Origin: Burkholderiaceae bacterium
GTDB lineage: Bacteria > Pseudomonadota > Gammaproteobacteria > Burkholderiales > Burkholderiaceae_C
Length of the DNA: 64,000 bases
Reading direction: 5' to 3'
Assembly (NCBI GenBank): GCA_004323695.1
Contig: SCRU01000173.1
Coordinates: forward strand, 1-64,000
The notes beneath the pieces are model-generated. The model worked only from the letters and a program-made list of their open reading frames with translations. It was not told where the DNA came from and made no database searches. The position numbers and the translations under genes were made by a program. Shown piece after piece: positions 28,341-38,631 of the stretch (its first letter is position 1; each line of letters begins with the position of its first letter).

Positions 28341-28396
28341 AAATCCGTGTTTGTCCAGCATTGACGAGAGCTTGTAGCTAGCTAAGAGATAGCAAC
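28335..28396. repeat. A+T-rich repeat patch after the NUDIX gene
   Basis: TTGTAGCTAGCTAAGAGATAGC contains an imperfect GCTA/TAGC dyad. Same family look as the other islands; noncoding and located between convergent genes. Confidence 0.45.
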
Positions 28397-28439
28397 CGGC
28401 GGCGGCCCCGTCCATCCGGGCGGGGACCGCCCCGGCCAG

Positions 28440-29432
28440 TCAGTCGACCCGGATATGGCGCGCCTTGATCACGCCACCCAGCAGCGCGGTATCGGACTTG
28501 ATGCGGTTCTCGAGCCCCTCGGGCGACGAGCCCACGGCATCCCAGCCCTGGATGAACAGCTTCTGCCGCATCTCGGGGGTGCGCACGATGTCGCTGATCA
28601 GCGTGGACAGGCGTGCCACGATGGCTTTGGGCATGTGGGCCGGGGCGGCGGCGGCGGTCCAGATTTCCAGCTGATAGTCCTTCACGCCGGCATCGGCCAG
28701 GCTGGGGATCTCGGGCACCAGCGGGCTGCGCGTGGCGGAGGTGACGCCTATGGCCTTGAGTTTGCCGGCGCGGATTTGCGTGGTCGCCAGTCCCGGCGGC
28801 AGCAATGCGAGATTCACCTGGCCGCTGATCATGGCCGAGATCACCTGTGGATTGCCCTGGTAGGGCACATGCACCGGGTCGATCCCGGCCTTGCCCTTGA
28901 GCAGTTCCATGCCGATCTGGCCCACGGTGCCCACGCCGGGACTGCCGTAGCTCCACTTGTCGCCGGCCTGGCGTGCCGCCGCGAGGAATTCGCGGGCATT
29001 GTGACCGGGGGCCGACACCGGCGCGGTCAGTACCAGCGGCGCCGTGCCGATCAGGCTGATCGGGGCCAGATCGGTCGCCGGGTCGTAGGGCGTGGACGGG
29101 TTCAGCAGTTTGGCAATCGTCAGGTTGCCGTTGATCATGACCCCAATGGTGTAGTCGTCGGTGGCCTTGGCGACCAGATTCGCGGCAATGTTGCCGCCGG
29201 CGCCCGGACGGTTTTCCACGATCACGGGCTGGCCCAGCGCCTTGGACAGGGGGGCCTGCAGCGCGCGCGCCACCAGATCGGGCGTGGAACCGCCCGGAAA
29301 GCCGACCAGGATGCGCAGCGGGCGGTCCGGCCAGTGATCCGGAAGCTTGGAGGTATTCTGGGCCAAGGCCCCGACAGATACGGCAGCGGACGCTACCAAA
29401 ACCAGAGCGTTTTTGAGGAGGTGGCGGAACAT
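28440..29432 (-). CDS. Bug-type (tripartite tricarboxylate transporter) substrate-binding protein
   Basis: 330 residues with a signal peptide (LVLVASAAVSVGALAQN), so periplasmic. PLRILVGFPGGSTPDLVARAL, ENRPGAGGNIAANLVAKA and VHVPYQGNPQVISAMISGQV are the fingerprints of Bug/TctC proteins, a family strongly expanded in Burkholderiales, which bind carboxylates and other small molecules. No TctA/TctB permease genes are adjacent, making it an orphan receptor, which is common. ATG 29432 has AGGA nine bases upstream. It stands alone behind rpoH on the same strand, 87 bp downstream. Confidence 0.9.
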   Translation of the reverse strand: MFRHLLKNALVLVASAAVSVGALAQNTSKLPDHWPDRPLRILVGFPGGSTPDLVARALQAPLSKALGQPVIVENRPGAGGNIAANLVAKATDDYTIGVMINGNLTIAKLLNPSTPYDPATDLAPISLIGTAPLVLTAPVSAPGHNAREFLAAARQAGDKWSYGSPGVGTVGQIGMELLKGKAGIDPVHVPYQGNPQVISAMISGQVNLALLPPGLATTQIRAGKLKAIGVTSATRSPLVPEIPSLADAGVKDYQLEIWTAAAAPAHMPKAIVARLSTLISDIVRTPEMRQKLFIQGWDAVGSSPEGLENRIKSDTALLGGVIKARHIRVD

Positions 29433-29519
29433 GCGTGCAATCCTGAAAAAGCACGATGTTACCGCCGGGGGGCACAGGCCGGCGGATTAGCCCCGCCCCA
29501 GGGGCCGGCGCGGGCCCGC

Positions 29520-30461
29520 TCAGGCGTACTCGACCAGCGCCTTTTTCATCTTCTTCATGGCGGCCGCCTCGATCTGGCGAATGCGCTCGGCGCTGACGCC
29601 ATACACGGCAGCCAGGTCGTGCAGCGTCATGCCGCCCGAACCGTCATCGTTCACCTTGAGCCAGCGCTCCTCGACGATGCGCCGGCTGCGTTCGTCCAGC
29701 GTGGCCAGCGCCTGCGTCACGCCGTCACTGGCCAGCACGTCGCGCTGGTGCGCCTCGATCATCGCGGTCGGCTCGTGGCTGGCGTCGGACAGGTAGGCGA
29801 TCGGGCCGAAAACCTCCTCGCCATCGCTGGAGGCGCCCGGGTCGAGCATCACGTCGCCGCCCGACAGCCGGGTTTCCATTTCCGTTACGTCCGTGCGCTT
29901 CACGTTGAGCTCGCGCGCCATCACGTCGATTTCGGCCTCGCTCAGCGTCTCGCGGCGCGTGTCGGCATCGGTGGCGCCGGCATCGGACTTGAAGCCCTGT
30001 TTCATCGAGCGCAGGTTGAAAAACAGCTTGCGCTGCGCCTTGGTGGTCGCCACCTTGACCATGCGCCAGTTTTTCAGGATGTACTCGTGAATCTCGGCGC
30101 GGATCCAGTGCAGCGCATAGCTCACCAGCCGCACGCCTTGGTCCGGGTCGAAGCGCTTCACGGCCTTCATGAGGCCGATGTTGCCTTCCTGGATCAGGTC
30201 GCCGTGCGGCAGGCCGTAGCCCAGGTATTTGCGCGAGACCGCGACCACCAGCCGCAGGTGTGACAGCACGAGCTTGCCGGCGGCTTCCAGATCGTTGTTT
30301 TTCCTGAACTTTCTGGCGAAATCCTGCTCTTCTTCCAGCGTCAGCATGGGCAGGCGGTTGACCGCCGAAATATAGGCGTCGAGATTTCCGAGCGACGGAA
30401 TGACCGCCCACGGATTGACCACCGCCAGGGCGGTTCTGGAGGCTCCAGTTTCAGTCGACAT
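29520..30461 (-). CDS. rpoH: RNA polymerase heat-shock sigma factor RpoH (sigma32)
   Basis: 313 residues, group 3 sigma70-family factor for heat-shock promoters. Region 2 shows NLRLVV-type SHLRLVVAVSRKYLGYGLPHGDLIQEGNIGLMKAV; the RpoH box is QRKLFFNLRSMKQGF; region 4 ends SAERIRQIEAAAMKKMKKAL. ATG 30461 has AAGGA eight bases upstream. A perfect CIRCE inverted repeat sits 30-56 bases before the ATG, so HrcA repression is predicted, placing the sigma factor under a second heat-shock regulator. Confidence 0.96.
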   Translation of the reverse strand: MSTETGASRTALAVVNPWAVIPSLGNLDAYISAVNRLPMLTLEEEQDFARKFRKNNDLEAAGKLVLSHLRLVVAVSRKYLGYGLPHGDLIQEGNIGLMKAVKRFDPDQGVRLVSYALHWIRAEIHEYILKNWRMVKVATTKAQRKLFFNLRSMKQGFKSDAGATDADTRRETLSEAEIDVMARELNVKRTDVTEMETRLSGGDVMLDPGASSDGEEVFGPIAYLSDASHEPTAMIEAHQRDVLASDGVTQALATLDERSRRIVEERWLKVNDDGSGGMTLHDLAAVYGVSAERIRQIEAAAMKKMKKALVEYA

Positions 30462-30490
30462 GCCAGAATCCTTTCGTCAATATCGAAATA

Positions 30491-30517
30491 TTAGCACTCT
30501 ATTGGAGAGAGTGCTAA
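30491..30517 (-). promoter_or_regulatory. CIRCE element (HrcA operator) of rpoH
   Basis: TTAGCACTC-N9-GAGTGCTAA, identical to the CIRCE consensus with the exact nine-base spacer. It lies between the APC permease stop and the rpoH start. On the minus strand TTGAAC just upstream (about 30525-30530) may be a -35 element of the overlapping promoter. Confidence 0.93.
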
Positions 30518-30549
30518 ACAATAAGTTCAATGCGCCTGGTAGTTTCTGT

Positions 30550-31914
30550 TTATGCAGCCAGGGCGCGGATCCGGCGCCGGTTCAGCAGCAGCGGCGCGAC
30601 GCCGATCGCGATGCCGCCCAGGCCCACCACGTTGGTCACCCAGTCGAAGGTCGGGATGCTGTAGAGCGCGATGAAGAACAGGAACACCCCGCTGGCTGCC
30701 GGCCACCACACGTGGGTGACGGCCGCCCAGCCGGCGGTGGCTCGCGCGCGGAAGTACCACGCGCAGGCCAGGCCCGTGAGGCCCAGGTAGAAGCAGATCT
30801 GGAAGCCGATCGCGGTGATCGAGTCCTGCAGGATCACGTTGATCGTTGGCAGGTACGACGAGATCAGCAGCAGGACCAGGCCCACCGCCCAGATGAAGAA
30901 GATCGCCACATGCGGCGTCTGCCAGCGCGCATGCAGCCGGGCATAGCGCGGGTGCAACATGCCGTCGCGCGCCTTGGCGAACAGCATGCGCGTGAACTGC
31001 AGCATCTGCGTTTCCACCGTGCCGATCGTGCTCAGCAGCACTGCGATGATGGCCACGTAGCCCCAGGTTTTGCCCAGCAGTTTCTCCGCGATCGCGAAGA
31101 TGATGTTCGTGTTGTAGTGCTGGATCTCGGCGTCGGACAGGCCGATCAGCGTGATCGTGATGAACACGAGGAAGAAAATCATCAGCAGGACCATGGCCCA
31201 GAACGTCGCGCGGCCTGGCGTGTGATTCGGGTCGCGCGTTTCTTCGCTCAAGTTGAGCGTGACGTCCCAGCCGTAGTAGAAGAAGATCGCCACCAGCGCC
31301 CCGTTGGCGAAGGTCTTGGGCGAAAAATCGAAAGGCGAGAACCAGTGCCAGGAAAACGGGTGCGCTGGCGCCTTCGGGAACACGATGAACGCCATCACGA
31401 TGATCACCAGCAGGATCACCGCCTCCACGACGGTGAGCAGCACCTGCACGTAGCTGGTCAGCTTGATGCCCTTGACCACCACCGCGCTCACCACAGTGAG
31501 CCACAGCGCCGCCAGCAGCGTGACCCAGTGCACGTTATTCATCAGCCTGGGCGCGAACACGAGCAACGTCGCGTTGGCCGCGGGGATCATCGCCGACACC
31601 ATGAATACGCAGCACAGCACGAGGAGCGACCAGCCCGCGAAGAAGCCCAGCGTGCGCCCGAACACCATGGCGACCCACGTATAGGAGGTGCCGGCGCTGG
31701 CCAGCGCCCGGTTCAGGTGGATGAATGCGAACGCGATGCCGAACATGATCAGTCCGCAGGCCAGCACGCTGGCTGGCGACAACACGCCCGCGGTCGCGAC
31801 GATCGTGGAGGTGGTGATCTCGATGCTGTACGCCGGCGCGGTGCCGGCCACCCCCATGACTACCGATTCGGTCAGGCCAAGAGCGCCCGCTTCCAGCTTG
31901 CCTTGATGTTCCAC
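30550..31914 (-). CDS. APC-superfamily amino acid/amine permease
   Basis: 454 residues with about twelve hydrophobic segments. It shows GALGLTESVVMGVAGTAPAYSI in TM1, the APC signature region, and GWDVTLNLSEETRDPNHTPGRA in the middle, typical of APC permeases for amino acids or amines (YjeH/PuuP-like). The track's 802-residue frame is mostly antisense to gnd; GTG 31914 (MEHQGKLEAGALG), with AAGGAACG upstream, is the reasonable start. The substrate is unknown. It is divergent from gnd; rpoH follows but has its own promoter. Confidence 0.85.
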   Translation of the reverse strand: MEHQGKLEAGALGLTESVVMGVAGTAPAYSIEITTSTIVATAGVLSPASVLACGLIMFGIAFAFIHLNRALASAGTSYTWVAMVFGRTLGFFAGWSLLVLCCVFMVSAMIPAANATLLVFAPRLMNNVHWVTLLAALWLTVVSAVVVKGIKLTSYVQVLLTVVEAVILLVIIVMAFIVFPKAPAHPFSWHWFSPFDFSPKTFANGALVAIFFYYGWDVTLNLSEETRDPNHTPGRATFWAMVLLMIFFLVFITITLIGLSDAEIQHYNTNIIFAIAEKLLGKTWGYVAIIAVLLSTIGTVETQMLQFTRMLFAKARDGMLHPRYARLHARWQTPHVAIFFIWAVGLVLLLISSYLPTINVILQDSITAIGFQICFYLGLTGLACAWYFRARATAGWAAVTHVWWPAASGVFLFFIALYSIPTFDWVTNVVGLGGIAIGVAPLLLNRRRIRALAA

Positions 31915-32139
31915 CGTCGTTCCTTCGTGCCGCTTTCCGCGGTCATTGATGATTGAGGGCCAGTGATACCGCCCGTGATTATCCGAGATGTAGTGGGGTT
32001 TTTTCAGGGAAATCCGGCCCCGGCGCATTTTCCGTTGCCGCGCCGCCGCGCGCTGGCGGGAAAATACCGGCCTATAGTGGTGGCGGCAGCAATCCGCGCC
32101 GGCACCCGGCGCACTGCACCCAATGGACAGGGGATGAGT

Positions 32140-33168
32140 ATGCAAATCGGAATGATTGGATTGGGACGCATGGGCGCCAACATGGTGCGTCGTCTGGTGC
32201 AGGGGAACCACGAATGCATCGTGTATGACCGAGATGCCCGGGCGGCCAGCAGCTTGCAGGCGCAGGGCGCGACAGCGGCGTCTTCGATCGAGGCGATGAT
32301 TTCGCAGTTGAGCGCCCCGCGCGTTCTGTGGCTGATGCTGCCGGCTGCGGTGGTGGACGACATGCTGGGCACGTTGCTGCCGCTGCTCCAGCCGGGGGAC
32401 ATCGTCGTCGATGGGGGCAACTCGTATTACCGCGACGACATCCGGCGCGGCGCCGAGGCGCGATCGAAGGGGTTGCACTACGTGGATGTTGGCACCAGCG
32501 GCGGCGTTGCGGGACTCGACCGTGGCTACTGTCTGATGATTGGGGGCGAAAAGGAGGTCGTCCAGCATCTGGCCCCGATTTTTGCAACGCTCGCGCCCGG
32601 TGTCGGCGCGGCACCGGCCACCCCCGGCCGGAACAAGCCTGGCAGCACCGCCGAGCAGGGCTTCCTGCACTGCGGCCCGCAAGGCGCTGGCCATTTCGTC
32701 AAGATGGTTCACAACGGCATCGAATACGGCATCATGGGTGCCTACGCGGAAGGGCTGAACGTGCTGCGCCACGCGAATGTGGGCAAGCGCCAGGCCGATG
32801 CGGATGCCGAGACGACACCGCTGCGCAACCCGGAGCTGTATCAATATGAACTGGACCTGCCCGAGATCACGGAGCTGTGGCGGCGCGGCAGCGTGATCGG
32901 TTCCTGGCTGCTCGACCTCACCGCGGGCGCGTTGCTCGGGGATCCGGGGCTGGACCATTATGTGGGGCGCGTGTCGGATTCCGGGGAGGGACGCTGGACG
33001 ATCGCGGCGGCGATCGACGAGGCCGTGCCGGTACCGATCCTGAGCGCCGCGCTGTTCGAGCGCTTCAGTTCACGTGGGGACGCCGATTTTGCGGACAAGG
33101 TGCTGTCGGCCATGCGCCACGGGTTTGGCGGGCATCTGGAAAAGGCCGCTCCGAAGCTGGAGGAATGA
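32140..33168 (+). CDS. gnd: 6-phosphogluconate dehydrogenase (decarboxylating), short YqeC-type
   Basis: 342 residues. It oxidises 6-phosphogluconate to ribulose 5-phosphate. IGMIGLGRMGANMVRRL is the dinucleotide site, VDVGTSGGVAGLDRGYCLMIGG the substrate loop and FVKMVHNGIEYGIMGAYAEG holds the catalytic Lys. The length fits the short NAD-preferring class rather than the 470-residue NADP class. ATG 32140 with AGGGG six bases before is chosen; ATG 32134 adds two residues. With edd-eda in the same window, 6-phosphogluconate can enter either the Entner-Doudoroff or the pentose route. Confidence 0.92.
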   Translation: MQIGMIGLGRMGANMVRRLVQGNHECIVYDRDARAASSLQAQGATAASSIEAMISQLSAPRVLWLMLPAAVVDDMLGTLLPLLQPGDIVVDGGNSYYRDDIRRGAEARSKGLHYVDVGTSGGVAGLDRGYCLMIGGEKEVVQHLAPIFATLAPGVGAAPATPGRNKPGSTAEQGFLHCGPQGAGHFVKMVHNGIEYGIMGAYAEGLNVLRHANVGKRQADADAETTPLRNPELYQYELDLPEITELWRRGSVIGSWLLDLTAGALLGDPGLDHYVGRVSDSGEGRWTIAAAIDEAVPVPILSAALFERFSSRGDADFADKVLSAMRHGFGGHLEKAAPKLEE

Positions 33169-33204
33169 TGCGCTTGGCGCGTTGCGCCGCGCGCCTGCGC
33201 TCGT

Positions 33205-33837
33205 CTAGCCCCCATACGCTGAAGACACGAGTTCCAGCCCCAACGCCATCATCACGCTGCCCGCAACGCGGTCCAGCCACGCCTTGTAGCGCAGGTAGGC
33301 GTTGCGTGGGCGTTCCGAAGCCAGCGCCAGCGCCACCAGGGTGTACCAGCTTGTTTCGATGACAAAGACGACCGCCACCAGAATCAGGTTGAATGCCACG
33401 GATGGCTGCGTCGGCAGAAAGGCGGCGAACACGCTGGCGTAGACGATGGCGGTCTTCGGGTTGCTGATCTGGGTGGAAAAGCCCAGCAGCAGCGACTTGC
33501 GCGTATTCTTGCCGGCACCGGCCGGCATGCCCATGAAGGCCAGCGGCCGGCGGGCCGACTTCCAGATGCGCAACCCCAGGTAGGCCAGGTACAGGCCACC
33601 GGCCACTTTCAGAACTACGTACACCACCGGCACAGCCAGCAGCAGCGCATTCAACCCAAGCACGGTCGCGATGGCAAACAGCATGCCGCCACAGCCCATG
33701 CCCAGCGCGGCCGCCACGCCGTTTTCGCGCGAGGTGGCCACGGCCGTGCGCGCCACCATGACGAAGCTCGGGCCCGGGCTGACGACCCCCGCCGACAGGG
33801 CTGCCACGAGCCCCACCAGTGCTGGAATGTTCTGCAT
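33205..33837 (-). CDS. LysE/RhtB-family amino acid exporter
   Basis: 210 residues, with six hydrophobic segments. It shows the N-terminal SAGVVSPGPSFVMVARTAVATSRENGVAAALGMGCG, the LysE/RhtB signature, and STQISNPKTAIVYASVFAAFLP later. Exports amino acids or homoserine-lactone-like compounds in the family; substrate unknown here. The start is ATG 33837, though no good ribosome-binding site precedes it. It lies 40 bp after the DSD1-like gene on the same strand, so an export role linked to the neighbouring amino acid enzymes is plausible. Confidence 0.87.
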   Translation of the reverse strand: MQNIPALVGLVAALSAGVVSPGPSFVMVARTAVATSRENGVAAALGMGCGGMLFAIATVLGLNALLLAVPVVYVVLKVAGGLYLAYLGLRIWKSARRPLAFMGMPAGAGKNTRKSLLLGFSTQISNPKTAIVYASVFAAFLPTQPSVAFNLILVAVVFVIETSWYTLVALALASERPRNAYLRYKAWLDRVAGSVMMALGLELVSSAYGG

Positions 33838-33877
33838 GAGGATGTCGATTATGAAGTCGTTTTGCCGGTGATCCCCT

Positions 33878-35023
33878 TCACCAGCCGCCAAAGCGTTCCC
33901 ATCGCTCCAGTTCGCCGCCAGCCTGCGGCAGAACGTGGTAGGCCTGATGCTGGGCGCTGGTCGCGCACGCATGGTTCGGCATGATCCGGAGCAGGGCGCC
34001 GACCGGAAACCGCCGGGTGATGTCGGTGGCCGGGTCGCCGGTCCATTGCAACACACCGTGCTCCTGATTTGCCTCGCCAAACTGAAGCTGCGCAATGGCA
34101 CGACCGCTCGCGTCGCACACCATGCCGTATCCCCAGTCGTGCGCCTGACTCTGCGTGCCCCGGTCGCGGCTCATCGCCATCCACCCGGCATCGGTGATGA
34201 TCCAGCCGGCCTGCGGCTGGTGCCCGATCACCGAACAAAGCACCGTCAACGCGATGTCGTCCTGCGTGCAAACGCCGACGCCCGCCATCACCAGGTCGAA
34301 GAAGACGTACACCCCGGCCCGTACCTCCGTCACCCCCGCGAGGGTCTTTGCGCTCAGGGCCGTCGGCGTGGATCCCACGCTGACCACCTCGCAGGCATGG
34401 CCGGCGGCGCGCAGGCGGTTGGCGGCTTCGACGCAGCGCGCCCGCTCCTGCTCGGCCATCGCTGCGAGCGCTTCGGGGGTGTTCAGGCTGTAGGAGCCCC
34501 CCGCGTGCGTCATGACGCCTTTCAGGCGAGCGCCGCGTCCCCCATCGGTTCGAAGCGCGCCGGCAACCTGCGCCAACAGCGGGTCATCCGGTGCGATGCC
34601 CGAGCGATGGTGGTCCGTGTCGACCTCGATGAATACCTCGTGGCACAGGCCGTTTTCCATGCCGTGGCGTGAAAGCTGCTGTGCCGCGGCCACCGATTCG
34701 ACCAGCAGGGTGAGTTGCACGCCCGCGCGGGACAGCCGCATCGCATGATCGAACTTGGCCGGCGCGATGGCCACGGCGTACAGGATGTCGTTGATGCCGG
34801 CGGCGAGGAATTCGTCGGCCTCCTTGAGCGTGGAGACCGTGATCCCGTGGGCCCCGGCGGCCAGCTGCCGGCGCACGACCTCGGGGCACTTGCTGGTCTT
34901 GACATGCGGGCGGAACGAAACGCCCAACCCGTTCATGCGCCGCTGCATGCGGTCGATGTTGTGCTGCATGCGCTGCTCGTCGAGCAACAGCAGCGGGGTT
35001 TCGAGGCCAGTGAGCTGTGTCAT
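33878..35023 (-). CDS. DSD1-family PLP enzyme (D-threonine aldolase / D-serine or 3-hydroxyaspartate lyase type)
   Basis: 381 residues of fold type III (alanine-racemase-like barrel). The PLP Lys is in FRPHVKTSKCPEV near residue 42; the C-terminal metal pair H-x-C occurs in MPNHACATSAQH around 351-353, as in metal-dependent D-serine dehydratases, D-threonine aldolases, D-threo-3-hydroxyaspartate dehydratase and BhcC. The length is close to that of the Delftia hydroxyaspartate enzyme as I recall it. Which beta-hydroxy amino acid is used cannot be told from sequence alone. ATG 35023 with AAGGATG upstream. It follows a fold II ammonia-lyase gene on the same strand, 71 bp away. Confidence 0.85.
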   Translation of the reverse strand: MTQLTGLETPLLLLDEQRMQHNIDRMQRRMNGLGVSFRPHVKTSKCPEVVRRQLAAGAHGITVSTLKEADEFLAAGINDILYAVAIAPAKFDHAMRLSRAGVQLTLLVESVAAAQQLSRHGMENGLCHEVFIEVDTDHHRSGIAPDDPLLAQVAGALRTDGGRGARLKGVMTHAGGSYSLNTPEALAAMAEQERARCVEAANRLRAAGHACEVVSVGSTPTALSAKTLAGVTEVRAGVYVFFDLVMAGVGVCTQDDIALTVLCSVIGHQPQAGWIITDAGWMAMSRDRGTQSQAHDWGYGMVCDASGRAIAQLQFGEANQEHGVLQWTGDPATDITRRFPVGALLRIMPNHACATSAQHQAYHVLPQAGGELERWERFGGW

Positions 35024-35094
35024 GCGGCATCCTTCAAAAATCGGGTGGGTGTGGCGCTTCGCATCAAGCCGGGCGGTTGAATGCAGGCAGGGTC

Positions 35095-36063
35095 TCAAGC
35101 GGCGAGCAGGCTGCAAAAACGGGGCATGTCGACATTGCCCCCGCTGATCAGAATCCCGATGCGTTGGCCCTTCAATTGATCCTTCATCTGCCGCGCCGCG
35201 GCGAAGCCGAGGCAGCCCGTGGGTTCGATCACCAGTTTCATGCGGGAGGCGGCAAAACGCATGCACTCCACCAGCTGCGCATCGGTCGCGGTGAGCACGT
35301 CGTCCACATCGCGGCGGATGATCGGGAAGGTGTAGTTGCCCAGATGCTGGGTCTGCGCGCCGTCGGCAATCGTCTGGGGCGTATCGATGTGCACGATCGT
35401 GCCCGAGCGAAACGATTGCTGGCCGTCGTTGCCGGCCTCCGGCTCCACCCCGTAGAGCCTGCAGCCGGGCGCCAGCGCGCGGGTCGATAGCGCCGAGCCG
35501 GCCAGCAAGCCCCCGCCGCCCAGGCAAACGAACAGGGCGTCGAGCGCGCCGACCTCCTCGAACAACTCCTTCGCCGCGGTGCCCTGACCGGCGATCACAT
35601 CGGGGTGGTCGTATGGCGGAATCAGGGTCATGCCCTGGCGGCTGGCCAGGTCGCTGCCGATCTGCTCGCGGTCTTCCTTGTAACGGTCGTAGACCACGAC
35701 CTGGCCGCCGTATCCTCGGGTGGCGGCGAGCTTGGCGGCGGGGGCGTCGTGCGGCATCACGATGGTGGCTGGAATGCCCAGCAGCCTGGCGGACAGGGCG
35801 ACGGCCTGTGCGTGGTTGCCGGACGAGAACGCGACTACACCGGTGCGGCGCTGCCGCTCGTCGAACCGGGACAGGGCGTTGAACGCCCCGCGGAACTTGA
35901 ACGCGCCCATGCGCTGCAGGTTCTCGCACTTGAAGAACACCTCGGCGCCGAACGCCTCGTTGACGGTCCGCGAGGTGAGGATCGGCGTCTTGTGGGCGTG
36001 CCCCTGGAGGCGCGCGGCGGCAGCCGTCACATCGGCATACGTGGGAAGGGTGAGTGTGTTCAT
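35095..36063 (-). CDS. Threonine/serine/3-hydroxyaspartate ammonia-lyase (PLP fold type II)
   Basis: 322 residues. It shows the N-terminal TPILTSRTVNEAFGAEVFFKCENLQRMGAFKFRGA with the PLP Lys in AFKFRG, SSGNHAQAVALSA for the cofactor ring, and GGGGLLAGSALS for its phosphate. No C-terminal ACT regulatory domain, so it is a catabolic rather than biosynthetic type. Serine racemase, catabolic threonine dehydratase, L-threo-3-hydroxyaspartate dehydratase and BhcB all share this design. ATG 36063. It forms a pair with the DSD1-like gene downstream, suggesting both act on stereoisomers of one hydroxy amino acid. Confidence 0.85.
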   Translation of the reverse strand: MNTLTLPTYADVTAAAARLQGHAHKTPILTSRTVNEAFGAEVFFKCENLQRMGAFKFRGAFNALSRFDERQRRTGVVAFSSGNHAQAVALSARLLGIPATIVMPHDAPAAKLAATRGYGGQVVVYDRYKEDREQIGSDLASRQGMTLIPPYDHPDVIAGQGTAAKELFEEVGALDALFVCLGGGGLLAGSALSTRALAPGCRLYGVEPEAGNDGQQSFRSGTIVHIDTPQTIADGAQTQHLGNYTFPIIRRDVDDVLTATDAQLVECMRFAASRMKLVIEPTGCLGFAAARQMKDQLKGQRIGILISGGNVDMPRFCSLLAA

Positions 36064-36189
36064 GGGGGTGGCGGCGAAGGGGCGCGAAGACGCACCGATA
36101 TTTGCGATATGGTAAACCGGGGTCAATGGGGGCAGGGGCGCTGCTCCACCAGCGGCTACACTGGAATTCTTCAAGCAGGAGCAGTCACG

Positions 36190-37644
<1,455 letters not shown>

Positions 37645-37663
37645 GACTGAGCGCGGCCAGGAA

Positions 37664-38605
37664 TCAGGCCTGGAAGGCGCGCTTCAACTCCACGGCGCAC
37701 ATTGCCACGGCCGAGTTCGCCTCCTCCAGCACCTTGCCCATGAGGATGAAGCCGTGGATCTGGCGCTCGAAACACACGTAGGTGACGCGGTTGCCGGCCT
37801 CGCTCAAACGCTGCGCGTACTGCAACCCTTCGTCGCGCAGCGGGTCGTAGCCCGCCGTCAGGACCAGCGCGGGTGGCAGGCGGCCGACATCCTGGTGGAG
37901 AAGGGGCGAGGCGCGCTCGTTCAGCTTGTCCTGCGCGTTCGGCAGATAGTGGCCCATGTAGTACGCCATCGATTCGGTCGTGAGCAAATAGCCCTGACCG
38001 TTCGTCTGGTGCGATGGCGCGCCGCAGCGCGCGTCGGTGGCCGGATAGATCAGCAACTGAAACGCGATGGGCAGATCGCCCGCGTCGCGTGCCTGCAGCG
38101 ACACGACGGCCGCCAGGTTGCCGCCCGCGCTGTCGCCGCCGACCGCCAGCCGCGTGGCATCGAGTTGCAGTTGCGCTGCATTGCGTGCCACCCAGCGCGT
38201 CGCGGCCAGGCAGTCGTCCACCGCGCCGGGAAATGGATGCTCGGGCGCCAGCCGGTAGTCCACCGAGACCACCGCGCAACCGGCGCCGTTGGCGAGTTCC
38301 CGGCACAGCACGTCGTGCGTGTCCAGATCGCCGATGACGAAACCACCGCCGTGAAAGTAAACAAGGACAGGCAGCAGGGCAGCCTCCGGCATGCCGGCGG
38401 GGCGGTACAGACGCAGCGGAATCGCCCCGTGCGGGCCCTGCGCCTGCAGGTTGCTCAGCATCGAGACCGCCGGGGGCGCCGGCTGGGTGAGGCTGCGACG
38501 GTCGCGGTACGACGCACGTGCCTGTGCTGGCGACAGGGTGTGGACCGGGGGCAGGCCCGACTTTTCCATGAGATCGAGCAAGGCGCGAACCTGGGGGTGC
38601 AGCAT
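37664..38605 (-). CDS. Alpha/beta hydrolase of the hormone-sensitive lipase (family IV) type
   Basis: 313 residues. It shows the oxyanion motif VYFHGGGFVIGD, nucleophile elbow GGDSAGGNLAA, the acid region GYDPLRDEG and the His in RQIHGFILMG, giving a complete Ser-Asp-His triad. No signal peptide, so cytoplasmic. The family hydrolyses short- to medium-chain esters. Start ATG 38605 (MLHPQVRALLDLM); the track start 38740 overlaps the DUF3297 gene. The neighbouring monooxygenase would make esters from ketones, so a joint ketone-degradation role is a fair guess. The DUF3297 gene ends 26 bp upstream on the same strand. Confidence 0.9.
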   Translation of the reverse strand: MLHPQVRALLDLMEKSGLPPVHTLSPAQARASYRDRRSLTQPAPPAVSMLSNLQAQGPHGAIPLRLYRPAGMPEAALLPVLVYFHGGGFVIGDLDTHDVLCRELANGAGCAVVSVDYRLAPEHPFPGAVDDCLAATRWVARNAAQLQLDATRLAVGGDSAGGNLAAVVSLQARDAGDLPIAFQLLIYPATDARCGAPSHQTNGQGYLLTTESMAYYMGHYLPNAQDKLNERASPLLHQDVGRLPPALVLTAGYDPLRDEGLQYAQRLSEAGNRVTYVCFERQIHGFILMGKVLEEANSAVAMCAVELKRAFQA

Positions 38606-38631
38606 CCTGCTGTCCTGGCAAGTGGTGGGGC

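Noticed and set aside
31915-32958. N-terminal half of the 802-residue minus-strand ORF
   Set aside because: Lies opposite gnd; the permease domain begins only at the GTG at 31914.
33878-36063. Complete beta-hydroxyaspartate cycle cluster
   Set aside because: Only BhcB/BhcC-like genes are present; no aminotransferase, iminosuccinate reductase or BhcR-like regulator is adjacent.
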